Part shown: one piece after another, positions 18,856 to 27,579 of the stretch | Numbering within the stretch: the stretch's first letter is position 1 | Layout of the letters: every line of letters starts with the position of its first letter | Assembly (NCBI GenBank): GCA_937922925.1 | Contig: CALAKU010000101.1 | Location: forward strand, 1 to 45,533 | Length of the DNA stretch: 45,533 bases | Source: an uncultured Arenicella sp. | Lineage (GTDB): Bacteria; Pseudomonadota; Gammaproteobacteria; Arenicellales; Arenicellaceae | Direction of reading: 5' to 3' | Translations under genes and position numbers: made by a program | The notes under the pieces: generated by a model | What the model saw: the letters and a program-made list of their open reading frames with translations, nothing else | The model's database searches: none | Told to the model about the DNA's origin: nothing

Positions 18856-19601
18856 CATGGTTCGTGAGTGATCAAGGGTTCGAGTTATTTTTTAATCGCG
18901 ATGAACGTAAGTCTAGGCGCCGCGCCCAATTACCAACAATTCAGTGCAGCGACGGTGTTCAATACGTGAGCCCAACCGATACTGATGCAGGCGGAACTTG
19001 GATCGCCGTCAACGAACATGGTATTGCAGTGTGCTTGCTCAATCATTATCAGTTCGAGCAAATAGAAACATACAAAGACTGGACAAGCCGTGGCGAAATA
19101 GTGCGTCAATTCGCCACCACTCTAAATCTGCTGGCGGCTGAACGCGTTTTTAGATCAATGGATTTACAAGATTATCGAGCCTTCAGAATGTTTCTTATTG
19201 AGCCCAATGGTGGCAATAGGCTATTCGTTTGGGATGGCCATCAAGCTCGCGTTGAAGTGAATGTCACCAAACCGAAATCAAGTTCGTCTGTGGATGCGCA
19301 ACACGTCAAAAATCTTCGAAAGAATCTATTTGAAAACCTGAATCTTTCAGCCTCAACTAAAGTAGAAGACTACGTGAATTACCACGCTAGCCATTTGCCA
19401 TCTCGGTCTAAAGAATCGGTGTGTATGCATCGAGACGACGCCAGTACCGTGAGCTTTAGTTATGTCAGCGTAACACAACAGTTTGTGAGCTTTCGTTATG
19501 CCGACGGCAGCCCATGTGAGGCTCATCTTGGCGAACCGATCACTATAGATTTGGTTCACGAAAGTCGGGCTTCGCAAACTCCCCTAGCCGCTGTAAAATA
19601 G
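18843..19601 (+). CDS. NRDE-family (TANGO2-like) protein
   Basis: 252 residues. The N-terminal MCTMTW with Cys2 and the eponymous FFNRDERKSRRRA near residue 20 are diagnostic of the NRDE/TANGO2 family. Cys2 could act as an Ntn-type nucleophile after Met removal, but bacterial members have no settled reaction. The start ATG 18843 lies inside the end of the preceding DinB-like gene and is preceded by AAAGGAGACG. It lies 48 bases before olsB. Confidence 0.85.
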   Translation: MCTMTWFVSDQGFELFFNRDERKSRRRAQLPTIQCSDGVQYVSPTDTDAGGTWIAVNEHGIAVCLLNHYQFEQIETYKDWTSRGEIVRQFATTLNLLAAERVFRSMDLQDYRAFRMFLIEPNGGNRLFVWDGHQARVEVNVTKPKSSSSVDAQHVKNLRKNLFENLNLSASTKVEDYVNYHASHLPSRSKESVCMHRDDASTVSFSYVSVTQQFVSFRYADGSPCEAHLGEPITIDLVHESRASQTPLAAVK

Positions 19602-19649
19602 CATTTTTCTGCTCAACGTAATCTCGTTGACTCTCTGAGAGGTCCCGTG

Positions 19650-20468
19650 ATGGCGATCAGTCCAAAAACGTTTCAACAAATGACTAAGCTCATCGCCGGC
19701 AGCATGTCTGCTGGACGCTATGATGTGAGGTTGGCTAAAAACAAAGCCGAGATTCAGGCTGCGCAAAATTTGCGTTATGAAGTCTTATTCAAAGAAAGCG
19801 GCGGACGAATCACCAAAACCATGCTCAATAGCGAGCGCGAAGAAGACGTTTGGGATGAAGTGGCGTATCACGTAGTGGTGGTCGATAAACGTCAAGATTC
19901 GCAAGTAGTGGGCACGGTTAGATTAGTAAGCAATACGGCTTTAGAGCCGGGCCAAGAATTTTACACTGAACAAGCGTTCAAATTGACAGGCCTGCGCAGC
20001 CGCTACACCAAGCTGCTTGAGCTGAGTCGTGCTTGTGTTTCACCTCATGGGCGCGGTGGTGCGATACTAATGCTCCTGTGGAAATTCACCATGCAATTCA
20101 TCGATCAAAATAACTATGACATTTTGTTTGGTTGCGCCAGTTTCAAAGGGACGGATTATTTAGAGCACACAGAGATTTTGTCATATCTTTACGATAAGCA
20201 TTTAGCGAGCACAGAGTTAATGCCAGAACCAAGAGCGGGCGTTAGCAGTGTGGCAATTGGCGATTTCTCAGAAAAGCCCGGCAAGGGCAAGCAACGAGGC
20301 CGCGTGCCGACTATGCTCAGAGGCTATTTGAAAATTGGTGCGCGAATAAGTGATCACGCGATCATAGACCCGATCTTTAACACCACCTTTGTGGCCATTT
20401 ACGTTGATGCGAACGAAATGTTCACCACCAATCACGCATTGGTTAACAAGTCAGTGACTTCGTCATAG
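19650..20468 (+). CDS. olsB: OlsB-like ornithine N-acyltransferase
   Basis: GNAT-fold acyltransferase, 272 residues from ATG 19650 (GTG 19647 also possible; GAGAGG lies upstream). Family segments include LRYEVLFKESGG, VVGTVRLV, LLELSRACVSPHGRGG and ILFGCASFKGTDYLEH. It is expected to transfer a 3-hydroxyacyl group from acyl-carrier protein to ornithine, the first step of ornithine-lipid synthesis. The next gene is the matching O-acyltransferase, which supports this over a generic hemolysin-like label. Confidence 0.85.
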   Translation: MAISPKTFQQMTKLIAGSMSAGRYDVRLAKNKAEIQAAQNLRYEVLFKESGGRITKTMLNSEREEDVWDEVAYHVVVVDKRQDSQVVGTVRLVSNTALEPGQEFYTEQAFKLTGLRSRYTKLLELSRACVSPHGRGGAILMLLWKFTMQFIDQNNYDILFGCASFKGTDYLEHTEILSYLYDKHLASTELMPEPRAGVSSVAIGDFSEKPGKGKQRGRVPTMLRGYLKIGARISDHAIIDPIFNTTFVAIYVDANEMFTTNHALVNKSVTSS

Positions 20469-20506
20469 CGTTTATCTCAACGCCTTCGCTTTAAGAAGAG
20501 TTTTAC

Positions 20507-21334
20507 TTGGTAGTGGTCGGTATGCAAAAAGCGAGTATCCAAAAAAATTACCTTTTGGCCCTAGTGCGGATAGCAGCACTGTTTTTTTGGCTTACCTTAA
20601 TGCCACTGATTTATTTGATTTTGCGCTTGTTTCGAGTGCCAGGTCTGTACGACGTGATGGTGCCGATGTTTCATCATGGCAATTGTAAGATTCTTGGTTT
20701 AGACGTTGAAATCTCAGGAGAGATGTCAGATCAACGGCCCACCTTTTTTGTTAGTAATCATATTTCTTATGTTGATATATTTGTGATGGGCTTTATGCCG
20801 GCTTTCTTTATTGCCAAGTCTGAAGTGGCTAGCTGGCCGGTATTTGGTAAGCTGTCAACGCTTCAAAATACACTCTTTATTGAACGCAACCCCAAGAAGG
20901 CTAGGGAGCAAATACGCGTTTTGCAACGGCATTTGCAAGAAGGCAATAGTCTGATTTTGTTTCCCGAGGGCACCAGCACCAATGGTCGACATGTTGAGCC
21001 GTTCAAGTCGACTTTGTTTGCAGCGGCTGATTTGCCAAGTAAAAAACGTGTAACTATTCAAGCAGTTACGGTAGCGTATACTGACCACGCTGGTCAGCCG
21101 ATACGAACCCAAGCGGTGCTTGACCATTACGCTTGGTATGGAACCACGCCTTTTTTACCGCACTTTTTGGGCTTAATGCCGCTTAAAAACGTGAGTGTGA
21201 AAATACATTATCATCCGGTCTGTTACCTAGAGGAGTTTGAAAATCGTAAAGCTTGTGCTGATCATTGTCAGCAGCAAGTGGCCGACAAGCTCCAAGCCTT
21301 GGTTAAGCCTGAGGCCTTTATTGATGAGTCCTAG
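20507..21334 (+). CDS. olsA: OlsA/PlsC-like 1-acylglycerol-phosphate or lyso-ornithine-lipid acyltransferase
   Basis: 275 residues. A hydrophobic segment (about 18-40) anchors it to the inner membrane. The catalytic NHISYVD box and the FPEGTSTNG box define the PlsC superfamily. Next to olsB it is most likely OlsA, esterifying lyso-ornithine lipid; a housekeeping PlsC role is the alternative. AAGAAGAG sits six bases before TTG 20507, so that start was kept; ATG 20522 is the alternative. Confidence 0.8.
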   Translation: MVVVGMQKASIQKNYLLALVRIAALFFWLTLMPLIYLILRLFRVPGLYDVMVPMFHHGNCKILGLDVEISGEMSDQRPTFFVSNHISYVDIFVMGFMPAFFIAKSEVASWPVFGKLSTLQNTLFIERNPKKAREQIRVLQRHLQEGNSLILFPEGTSTNGRHVEPFKSTLFAAADLPSKKRVTIQAVTVAYTDHAGQPIRTQAVLDHYAWYGTTPFLPHFLGLMPLKNVSVKIHYHPVCYLEEFENRKACADHCQQQVADKLQALVKPEAFIDES

Positions 21335-21346
21335 CGGGGAACTTTT

Positions 21347-21787
21347 ATGAAACGTTTTATTCTTTTTATCGCCCTATTATTTACCGCATGGCCAGCATTC
21401 GCTGTCGACCCGACATTTACGACGCTTTTCTCAAATGACGCCATTCGCGGATACGATACCGTAGCCTACTTCACTGAAAATAAACCAGTCAAAGGCAGCG
21501 ATGATTTCTCTTTTGAATATAATGGAGCGAATTGGCTTTTTTCAAGCGCCGAGAATCTTGAAAAGTTTAAAGAAGATCCAGAAAAATACGCTCCGCAATA
21601 CGGTGGTTATTGTGCTTACGCGGTTTCTCAAGGAACTACCGCATCCATAAAACCCGAATTGTTTACCATTCATGAGGGCAAGCTTTACTTAAATTACAGC
21701 AAGTCAATCAACGATAAGTGGCTCGAAGACAAAGACAATTTTATCGAAGCGGCGGATAAAAATTGGCCTGAAATATTGAACGACTAA
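21347..21787 (+). CDS. Exported YHS-domain protein
   Basis: 146 residues with a clear signal peptide (MKRFILFIALLFTAWPAFA, cleavage after AFA). The YHS-like core includes IRGYDTVAYFTENKPVKG and KYAPQYGGYCAYAVSQG. Such periplasmic proteins often sit near metal or redox genes, but their role is not established. GGGAAC precedes ATG 21347, 12 bases after olsA, so it may be in the olsBA operon. Confidence 0.8.
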   Translation: MKRFILFIALLFTAWPAFAVDPTFTTLFSNDAIRGYDTVAYFTENKPVKGSDDFSFEYNGANWLFSSAENLEKFKEDPEKYAPQYGGYCAYAVSQGTTASIKPELFTIHEGKLYLNYSKSINDKWLEDKDNFIEAADKNWPEILND

Positions 21788-21915
21788 GCCTCGTACTTGC
21801 ATTTGCCGCGTCTGCATTTGTAGCCGAGTTTGTTTGCAAATTCGCGGTTAGCTTCAGCGGCACATGACACGGCTCGAGCACGGCAAGGTCTTGAGCCTTT
21901 TGCGCGTTGGTAAAA

Positions 21916-21939
21916 GTTCCATAAAGCACTTTGTGGAAC
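21916..21939. repeat. 11-bp imperfect inverted repeat before tRNA-Pro(GGG)
   Basis: GTTCCATAAAG (21916-21926) and CTTTGTGGAAC (21929-21939) pair with one mismatch around a CA centre. It may be an operator or a cruciform. It overlaps the tRNA promoter's -35 area. Confidence 0.45.
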
Positions 21940-21958
21940 CTCTGAATTCGTTTATAGT
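21931..21958 (+). promoter_or_regulatory. Candidate promoter of tRNA-Pro(GGG)
   Basis: TTGTGG (21931-21936), a 16-base spacer and TATAGT (21953-21958) are followed by TCGACCCC, 12 bases before the tRNA. The -35 element is weak; the location and GC-rich discriminator favour it. Confidence 0.4.
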
Positions 21959-21970
21959 TCGACCCCTGAT

Positions 21971-22047
<77 letters not shown>

Positions 22048-22125
22048 ATTTCATTATAATAAAGCCCGCAATCTCGTTAAAAACGTAGTTGCTGGATAGT
22101 CAAAGTAGCTGGGTAGCAGAGCACG

Positions 22126-22887
22126 GTGCATATTTTAATCAGTAATGATGACGGTTATAACGCACCCGGATTAATGGTTCTGGCGGATGCCCTACGCAAT
22201 CAACACCACAAAGTCACGATAGTTGCTCCTAGGGAAGATAAAAGCGGCTGTGGAATGGGGCTGTCACTTCGTCGAAGCATTGAGGTAGAAGCCATTGATT
22301 CATCTCGCTATATCGTTGATGGTACCCCCACCGATTGTGTTTACATTGGTTTAAATAACTTGGTCGCCGAGCCGGTTGACTTAGTCATCAGTGGTATTAA
22401 TAACGGCCCAAACCTAGCCGACGACGTTTTGTACTCCGGAACGTTTGCAGCGGCTATGGAAGCTCGACGAATGGCGTTGCCAGCGATTGCTATGTCGATC
22501 GTTACGCGCGACGTCCAGCACTATGAAACAGCCGCTTATATTGCGGTACAAATGGCGAATGCCATCCCTCAGTTGAGTTATCGCAGTCTTCTGGCGGTGC
22601 TTAATGTGAACGTTCCAGACGTTCCTGTAAGCGCGTTGAGGGGCCTCAAAGCCACGGTTTTGGGAGAGCGGGAATCGCCTTTGCCTCCGATTCTTGAAAA
22701 GTCGTTAGCGAACAAATCGCTTTATCGATTGGGTCCTGCTGGAGATTTTAGACTTTTGCAACGAAAGCAAACGCAGGATTTTGAGGCAGTGAAGCAAGGC
22801 TTTGCTTCGGTTACTCCGCTTAGTTCGAACTTTGATGACGGGCCTCACGTAGCCGATGTGCAAACTTGGTTAGATCAAGTTCAGTAA
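22126..22887 (+). CDS. surE: 5'/3'-nucleotidase SurE
   Basis: Metal-dependent phosphatase acting on nucleoside monophosphates, 253 residues. The metal site is at the N-terminus (ILISNDDGYNAPG, Asp8 and Asp9), with VDGTPTDCVYIG, VISGINNGPNL and YSGTFAAAMEA following. The start is GTG 22126, fixed by this N-terminus. Its end lies just before pcm, the usual gammaproteobacterial pairing. Confidence 0.97.
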   Translation: MHILISNDDGYNAPGLMVLADALRNQHHKVTIVAPREDKSGCGMGLSLRRSIEVEAIDSSRYIVDGTPTDCVYIGLNNLVAEPVDLVISGINNGPNLADDVLYSGTFAAAMEARRMALPAIAMSIVTRDVQHYETAAYIAVQMANAIPQLSYRSLLAVLNVNVPDVPVSALRGLKATVLGERESPLPPILEKSLANKSLYRLGPAGDFRLLQRKQTQDFEAVKQGFASVTPLSSNFDDGPHVADVQTWLDQVQ

Positions 22888-22931
22888 GCATTCTCAAGAT
22901 GAATCAATTGCTTGGCCAAAATGGAATAGGG

Positions 22932-23567
22932 ATGACGTCAGCACGCACGCGTCGACGGCTGATCGATCAATTACGGCAAGCAGGCATTACTAAATCCGAT
23001 ATTGTGTCAGTGATGGAGCAAGTCCCCCGACACCTTTTTGTTGACGAGGCACTTGCGACACGAGCCTACGAGAATACGGCATTACCAATTGGGCATGGCC
23101 AAACAATTTCGCAACCGTACACGGTTGCGTTGATGAGCCAAACCCTGTTTAACCAACAACGAGATCGCGTGCTGGAAATCGGCACAGGCTGCGGATATCA
23201 AACAGCAGTGCTGGCTTCTTTGGCGGAGCAAGTAGTGAGTATCGAGCGCATTCAGGCCTTGCATCGCCAAGCGCGCGATCGTTGTTATGATCTCGGCTAT
23301 CGGAATATTATATTCCGCCATGGCGATGGTTTTGCGGGCCAAGTGGATTATGCTCCTTATGATGGTATTTTAGCGGCAGCGGTTTCCGAAGACGTCCCAC
23401 AAGAACTACTCAATCAATTGGCGGCTGGCGGGCGTTTGATCATGCCGGTTGGGCAGGGCGATCAACAGATGCTAACCGTGATTGATCGTAGCCTTGATGG
23501 TCATCAATTCAATAGAACTCAGCTAGAGGCCGTGCGTTTTGTTCCGCGTCTAGCGGGTTTAGGCTGA
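22932..23567 (+). CDS. pcm: Protein-L-isoaspartate O-methyltransferase
   Basis: Repairs isoaspartyl damage in proteins by SAM-dependent methylation. From ATG 22932 it has 211 residues, and MTSARTRRRLIDQL matches the usual Pseudomonas-type N-terminus. Earlier in-frame starts (ATG 22899 and TTG 22866, the latter inside surE) add non-family sequence. Motifs: TISQPYTVALM, the SAM site VLEIGTGCGYQTAVLA, and GGRLIMPVG. It follows surE on the same strand. Confidence 0.95.
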   Translation: MTSARTRRRLIDQLRQAGITKSDIVSVMEQVPRHLFVDEALATRAYENTALPIGHGQTISQPYTVALMSQTLFNQQRDRVLEIGTGCGYQTAVLASLAEQVVSIERIQALHRQARDRCYDLGYRNIIFRHGDGFAGQVDYAPYDGILAAAVSEDVPQELLNQLAAGGRLIMPVGQGDQQMLTVIDRSLDGHQFNRTQLEAVRFVPRLAGLG

Positions 23568-23584
23568 GGTTTCGGCAGTAAGCT

Positions 23585-24169
23585 ATGAAGTTGTTCGAAC
23601 CAATTTATCGCACCGTCCTTAAATGGGCAGGGCATAAGCACGCAGACCGCTATCTGGCTGGCGTTAGCTTTGCGGAATCGTCGTTTTTTCCAATCCCGGT
23701 TGATGTGATGCTTGCGCCAATGGTGTTAGCAAAGCCCCATAGATCTTGGTATTTAGCGACCATTACTACTCTGATGTCAGTGCTCGGTGGAGCGCTTGGT
23801 TATTTCATTGGTGTTTTCTTTTTTGATGCGTATGGCCAGCAAATTCTCAGCGCATTTGATGCTCATGACGTGTTCGAAAACATCAAGCAGCAATATGCTG
23901 CCAATGGAGTGTGGATTATTTTGCTGGCTGGGTTTACACCGATTCCATATAAAATTTTCACCATTGCATCGGGCGTCTTGAGTATCGCCTTTCTGCCGTT
24001 TATCGCATTGTCGTTTATTGGCAGAGGCGCTCGATTTTTCTTGGTGGCCGGGCTTATTCGCCTCGGCGGAGAAAAATTGGAATCTACTATTCACAAACAG
24101 GTTGAGTTGCTGGGCTGGCTGGCAGTGGCTCTGGTGGTTGTATTAGGAGTGGTTTACTATTTTTTATAG
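23585..24169 (+). CDS. DedA-family inner-membrane protein (YqaA-like)
   Basis: 194 residues with about four to five membrane segments (around 60-80, 108-130, 133-155, 172-194). FAESSFFPIPVDVMLAPM and AGFTPIPYKIFTIASG are the paired re-entrant motifs of the DedA/VTT superfamily, linked to lipid translocation and membrane homeostasis. It sits between pcm and nlpD, which is common in this group. No specific substrate can be assigned. Confidence 0.88.
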   Translation: MKLFEPIYRTVLKWAGHKHADRYLAGVSFAESSFFPIPVDVMLAPMVLAKPHRSWYLATITTLMSVLGGALGYFIGVFFFDAYGQQILSAFDAHDVFENIKQQYAANGVWIILLAGFTPIPYKIFTIASGVLSIAFLPFIALSFIGRGARFFLVAGLIRLGGEKLESTIHKQVELLGWLAVALVVVLGVVYYFL

Positions 24170-24182
24170 GTCGATTCTGGTT

Positions 24183-24989
24183 TTGCCTTGTCTCGTTCTA
24201 GGCATAAGTTCCTGCGCAGCACCGCCGCGCGTGGCTGTGGAGGAGCGTGATGTGTTAACGGCTCGTCAAGAAGTCGAAGCCTATGGGGGGCAATTGATAC
24301 GCTATGTGCAACCCGGTGATACCTTGCATGGCTTGGCTTTTGTTCATGACCTGGATATCAAAAAGTTAGCGGCGTGGAATGGTCTAAAAGAAGCGGATCA
24401 AATTCAGGTTGGGCAACGCATTCGTTTAACCGAACCAATTGGCTTCGTCTATCCCAAACCGCCTGCGGTGATCGTAAATAGAGATCAAGCCCAATCTAAT
24501 TCAAATGCCAGTACTCGTGATCAGTCCGATGCCGCTGTGAATGAAGGCAATCCGCCGGTGGCACCATCTGCTGAGGCAACTCAGCCCAAACCGACGAAGA
24601 TTGACCCCAGTAACCCGATTGATCCAACATGGCGTTGGCCATTGCGCGGAACATTACTTGAACGATATCGCCCCGCTCAAGGTCAACAGGGTATTGTGGT
24701 GCAAAGTCAACGCGGCCAAGCGATTAAAGCAGCGCGCGGTGGGCGAGTTGTTTATTCGGGAGACAGTTTAAAGGGCTATGGGCATTTGATTATTGTCAAA
24801 CACGATGACCGCTATTTAAGCGCTTATGCGCACACCGAAAAGGCACAGGTTAGGGAAGGCCAGTGGGTAGCCAGCAATGCCGTTATTGCGCAAGTGGGGC
24901 TCGACAACGCCAGACGCTCAGCGCTGCACTTTCAAATTCGACTTGATGGTTCTCCGATTGATCCAATAAGTAAGCTTCCACGCTATTAG
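24183..24989 (+). CDS. nlpD: NlpD-like lipoprotein with LysM and M23 peptidase-like domains
   Basis: A LysM domain ([18 protein letters not shown] to GQRIRLTE, about residues 39-82), a Pro/Ser/Asn linker, and an M23-type domain (about 160-265) that keeps only part of the zinc site. Such proteins activate amidases for septal cell-wall splitting. A lipobox-like ISSC puts Cys11 at the lipidation site. From TTG 24183 the signal peptide is only ten residues and has no positive charge. The frame is open back to 24147 and reads [18 protein letters not shown], so a non-standard upstream start (such as ATT 24159) is possible. Confidence 0.85.
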   Translation: MPCLVLGISSCAAPPRVAVEERDVLTARQEVEAYGGQLIRYVQPGDTLHGLAFVHDLDIKKLAAWNGLKEADQIQVGQRIRLTEPIGFVYPKPPAVIVNRDQAQSNSNASTRDQSDAAVNEGNPPVAPSAEATQPKPTKIDPSNPIDPTWRWPLRGTLLERYRPAQGQQGIVVQSQRGQAIKAARGGRVVYSGDSLKGYGHLIIVKHDDRYLSAYAHTEKAQVREGQWVASNAVIAQVGLDNARRSALHFQIRLDGSPIDPISKLPRY

Positions 24990-25059
24990 GGCTTACTTTC
25001 GTGACCACAGGGCTTTAAACTACGCGTACAAGACTTCTAGGTTTACTATCGTTTTAAAA

Positions 25060-26253
25060 ATGGACGACTTTCCGCGGATACAGAGACTGCCGCACTACGT
25101 CTTTAATATTGTTGGAGACTTAAAAGCCGCCGCCAGAGCGCGCGGTGAAGACATTATCGACTTTGGTATGGGTAATCCCGATCAGGCGACCCCGCAGCCG
25201 ATTGTCGATAAGCTTTGTGAGGCATCCCAGCGCGGCGATACCCATCGCTATTCAGTGTCACGTGGCATTCCCCGCTTGCGCCGAGCTATCACCGATTGGT
25301 ATGGGCGTCGATTCGACGTCGACTTGTGCCCAGAATCCGAGGCGATTGTCACCATTGGGTCAAAAGAGGGCCTAGCGCACTTAGCCATGGCGACAATGGA
25401 TAAAGGCGATTCAGTGCTGGTGCCAAACCCCGCGTATCCGATTCATCCTTACGGTTTCATCATCGCCGGTGCCGATATTCGACACGTCCCGATTGGGCCG
25501 GGTATCGACTTTTTTCAGGAATTGGAAACCGCCTTAAAAAACATGTTCCCCAAGCCGAAAATGTTGGTGCTTAATTTCCCCAGCAATCCAACTGCGCAAT
25601 GCGTGGATTTGGAATTTTTCGAGCGTATTATCGAAATGGCGCTAGAGCATCGCTTTTGGGTTATCCAAGATTTAGCCTATGCCGACATTGTCTTTGACGG
25701 TTATGTTGCGCCCTCGATTATGCAAGTGCCAGCGGCCAAGGAGGTCGCTGTAGAGTCATTCAGTTTATCCAAAAGCTATAATATGCCGGGATGGCGAGTT
25801 GGGTTTTTGGTCGGTAATCCAAAGTTGATTGCCGCTTTGGCAAGACTAAAATCGTATCTCGACTACGGCATGTTTACGCCTATCCAGATCGCGTCTATTT
25901 TTGCCTTAGAGGCCCCGGAGGCGGACGGTTGGATCGCAGAAATTCGCGATCGCTATCAAAGTCGGCGTGACGTGCTGTGCGAGGGTTTGAGTGCTGCTGG
26001 CTGGCCGATCGAAAAACCCAAGGCAACCATGTTTGTTTGGGCTAAAATCCCCGAGCCATTTGCGCACATGAAATCCATGGAGTTTAGTAAAATGCTCTTG
26101 AGTGACGCGCAAGTGGCTGTGTCGCCCGGCATAGGCTTTGGCGACTATGGCGACGACTACGTTCGTTTTGGGCTCATTGAAAACGAGCACAGAACTCGTC
26201 AAGCGATTCGTAATATCAAGGCGTTGCTCCGGCGCCATCAATCTACTTCCTAA
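25060..26253 (+). CDS. alaC: Alanine aminotransferase AlaC
   Basis: Class I/II PLP-dependent aminotransferase, 397 residues, that makes alanine from pyruvate and glutamate. The segments [22 protein letters not shown] and [12 protein letters not shown] mark the AlaC branch. The PLP lysine is Lys238 in [12 protein letters not shown]. It is followed after 15 bases by hom, an arrangement known from other gammaproteobacteria, linking alanine and threonine synthesis. Confidence 0.95.
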   Translation: MDDFPRIQRLPHYVFNIVGDLKAAARARGEDIIDFGMGNPDQATPQPIVDKLCEASQRGDTHRYSVSRGIPRLRRAITDWYGRRFDVDLCPESEAIVTIGSKEGLAHLAMATMDKGDSVLVPNPAYPIHPYGFIIAGADIRHVPIGPGIDFFQELETALKNMFPKPKMLVLNFPSNPTAQCVDLEFFERIIEMALEHRFWVIQDLAYADIVFDGYVAPSIMQVPAAKEVAVESFSLSKSYNMPGWRVGFLVGNPKLIAALARLKSYLDYGMFTPIQIASIFALEAPEADGWIAEIRDRYQSRRDVLCEGLSAAGWPIEKPKATMFVWAKIPEPFAHMKSMEFSKMLLSDAQVAVSPGIGFGDYGDDYVRFGLIENEHRTRQAIRNIKALLRRHQSTS

Positions 26254-26268
26254 CATAAGACAGTCGCA

Positions 26269-27579
26269 ATGAAACGCATAAATATAGGCATTTTGGGTTT
26301 GGGCACCGTCGGTGCAGGGTCCGCTAAAGTATTGCAAGACAACCAAGCCGAAATACAAAGACGCCTAGGCTGCGAAGTTGTGGTAACGGCAGCCTCGGTA
26401 CGGGATCTGAACGCCGACCGAGACTGCGATTGCAGTAGCATAGACATGCTCACTGACCCGTTTGCGGTGATCGAGCGAGATGATGTCGACATCGTGGTAG
26501 AACTAATCGGCGGCGACTCCTTAGCCAAAGAGCTCGTGATGCAAGCCATGAGTAATGGCAAACATGTCGTTACCGCTAACAAAGCCTTGGTCGCCATGCA
26601 TGGCGATGAACTCTTTGCGCACGCGCAAGCCCATCAGGTGGCGTTTTGTTTTGAGGCCGCGGTCGCCGGTGGCATCAGCATTATCAAAGCGTTGCGCGAA
26701 GGCCTGGCGGGAAATCAAATCGAGCTAATCGCCGGCATCATCAATGGCACCGGTAATTTCATTCTCACCGAGATGCGCGACAAAGGTCGTGATTTCGATG
26801 ACGTACTAAAAGAAGCGCAAACCTTGGGCTATGCCGAAGCCGATCCAACCTTTGATGTCGAGGGTATAGATGCGGCCCATAAACTCACCATCTTAGCGGC
26901 GCTTGGTTTTGGTATTCCCATGGCCTTTGATAAGTTGATTATTGAAGGCATATCAGATTTAGAACTCAAAGATGTCGATTTTGCTGGCGAATTAGGTTAT
27001 CGCATAAAACACCTAGGCATCGCCAAAGCCACTGATGCTGGTCTTGAGTTAAGAGTGCATCCCACTTTAATCCCGAGCAAGCGCTTGATCGCCAATGTCG
27101 ATGGCGTGATGAATGCGGTATTAGTCAAAGGCAACGCGGTCGGCAATACACTGCATTACGGAGCCGGTGCAGGTGCCTTGCCAACTGCATCAGCGGTGGT
27201 GGCTGATATTTGTGACGTGGTTAGAGCCATGTCGTTAGATGTATCTCAGCGTGTGCCTTATACCGGTTTTCAAGCAAGCCAAGTAGTCGAGCGCGCCATC
27301 AAACTTCCTGAGCAGATAGAGTGTGCGTTTTATCTGCGCTTTGAAGTGGCCGATGTTCCCGGTGTAATGTCGAAGCTGTCGGCTGAATTTGCTCAGCGTG
27401 AAATCAGCATTGAAGCCATCAAGCAAACCGAACCAGAACCAGGGCAAGAGAGCGTGTCGGTTATTTTTATTACCCAGATTACTACTGAGGCGTCAGTCAA
27501 TGAAGTGCTCAGCACTCTCGGAGCCTTACCCGAAGTTAGTGCGCCAGTAGTGAAACTCAGAGTGGAGCATTTTCACTAA
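26269..27579 (+). CDS. hom: Homoserine dehydrogenase with C-terminal ACT domain
   Basis: Reduces aspartate semialdehyde to homoserine in threonine, methionine and isoleucine synthesis. It has 436 residues. The NAD(P) site is GILGLGTVGAG near residue 5. The catalytic region shows GIINGTGNFILTEM and GYAEADPTFDVEG. The ACT domain (about 350-436, YLRFEVADVPGVMSKL) is the usual site of threonine feedback. Not fused to aspartokinase. The stop overlaps the thrC start. Confidence 0.97.
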   Translation: MKRINIGILGLGTVGAGSAKVLQDNQAEIQRRLGCEVVVTAASVRDLNADRDCDCSSIDMLTDPFAVIERDDVDIVVELIGGDSLAKELVMQAMSNGKHVVTANKALVAMHGDELFAHAQAHQVAFCFEAAVAGGISIIKALREGLAGNQIELIAGIINGTGNFILTEMRDKGRDFDDVLKEAQTLGYAEADPTFDVEGIDAAHKLTILAALGFGIPMAFDKLIIEGISDLELKDVDFAGELGYRIKHLGIAKATDAGLELRVHPTLIPSKRLIANVDGVMNAVLVKGNAVGNTLHYGAGAGALPTASAVVADICDVVRAMSLDVSQRVPYTGFQASQVVERAIKLPEQIECAFYLRFEVADVPGVMSKLSAEFAQREISIEAIKQTEPEPGQESVSVIFITQITTEASVNEVLSTLGALPEVSAPVVKLRVEHFH

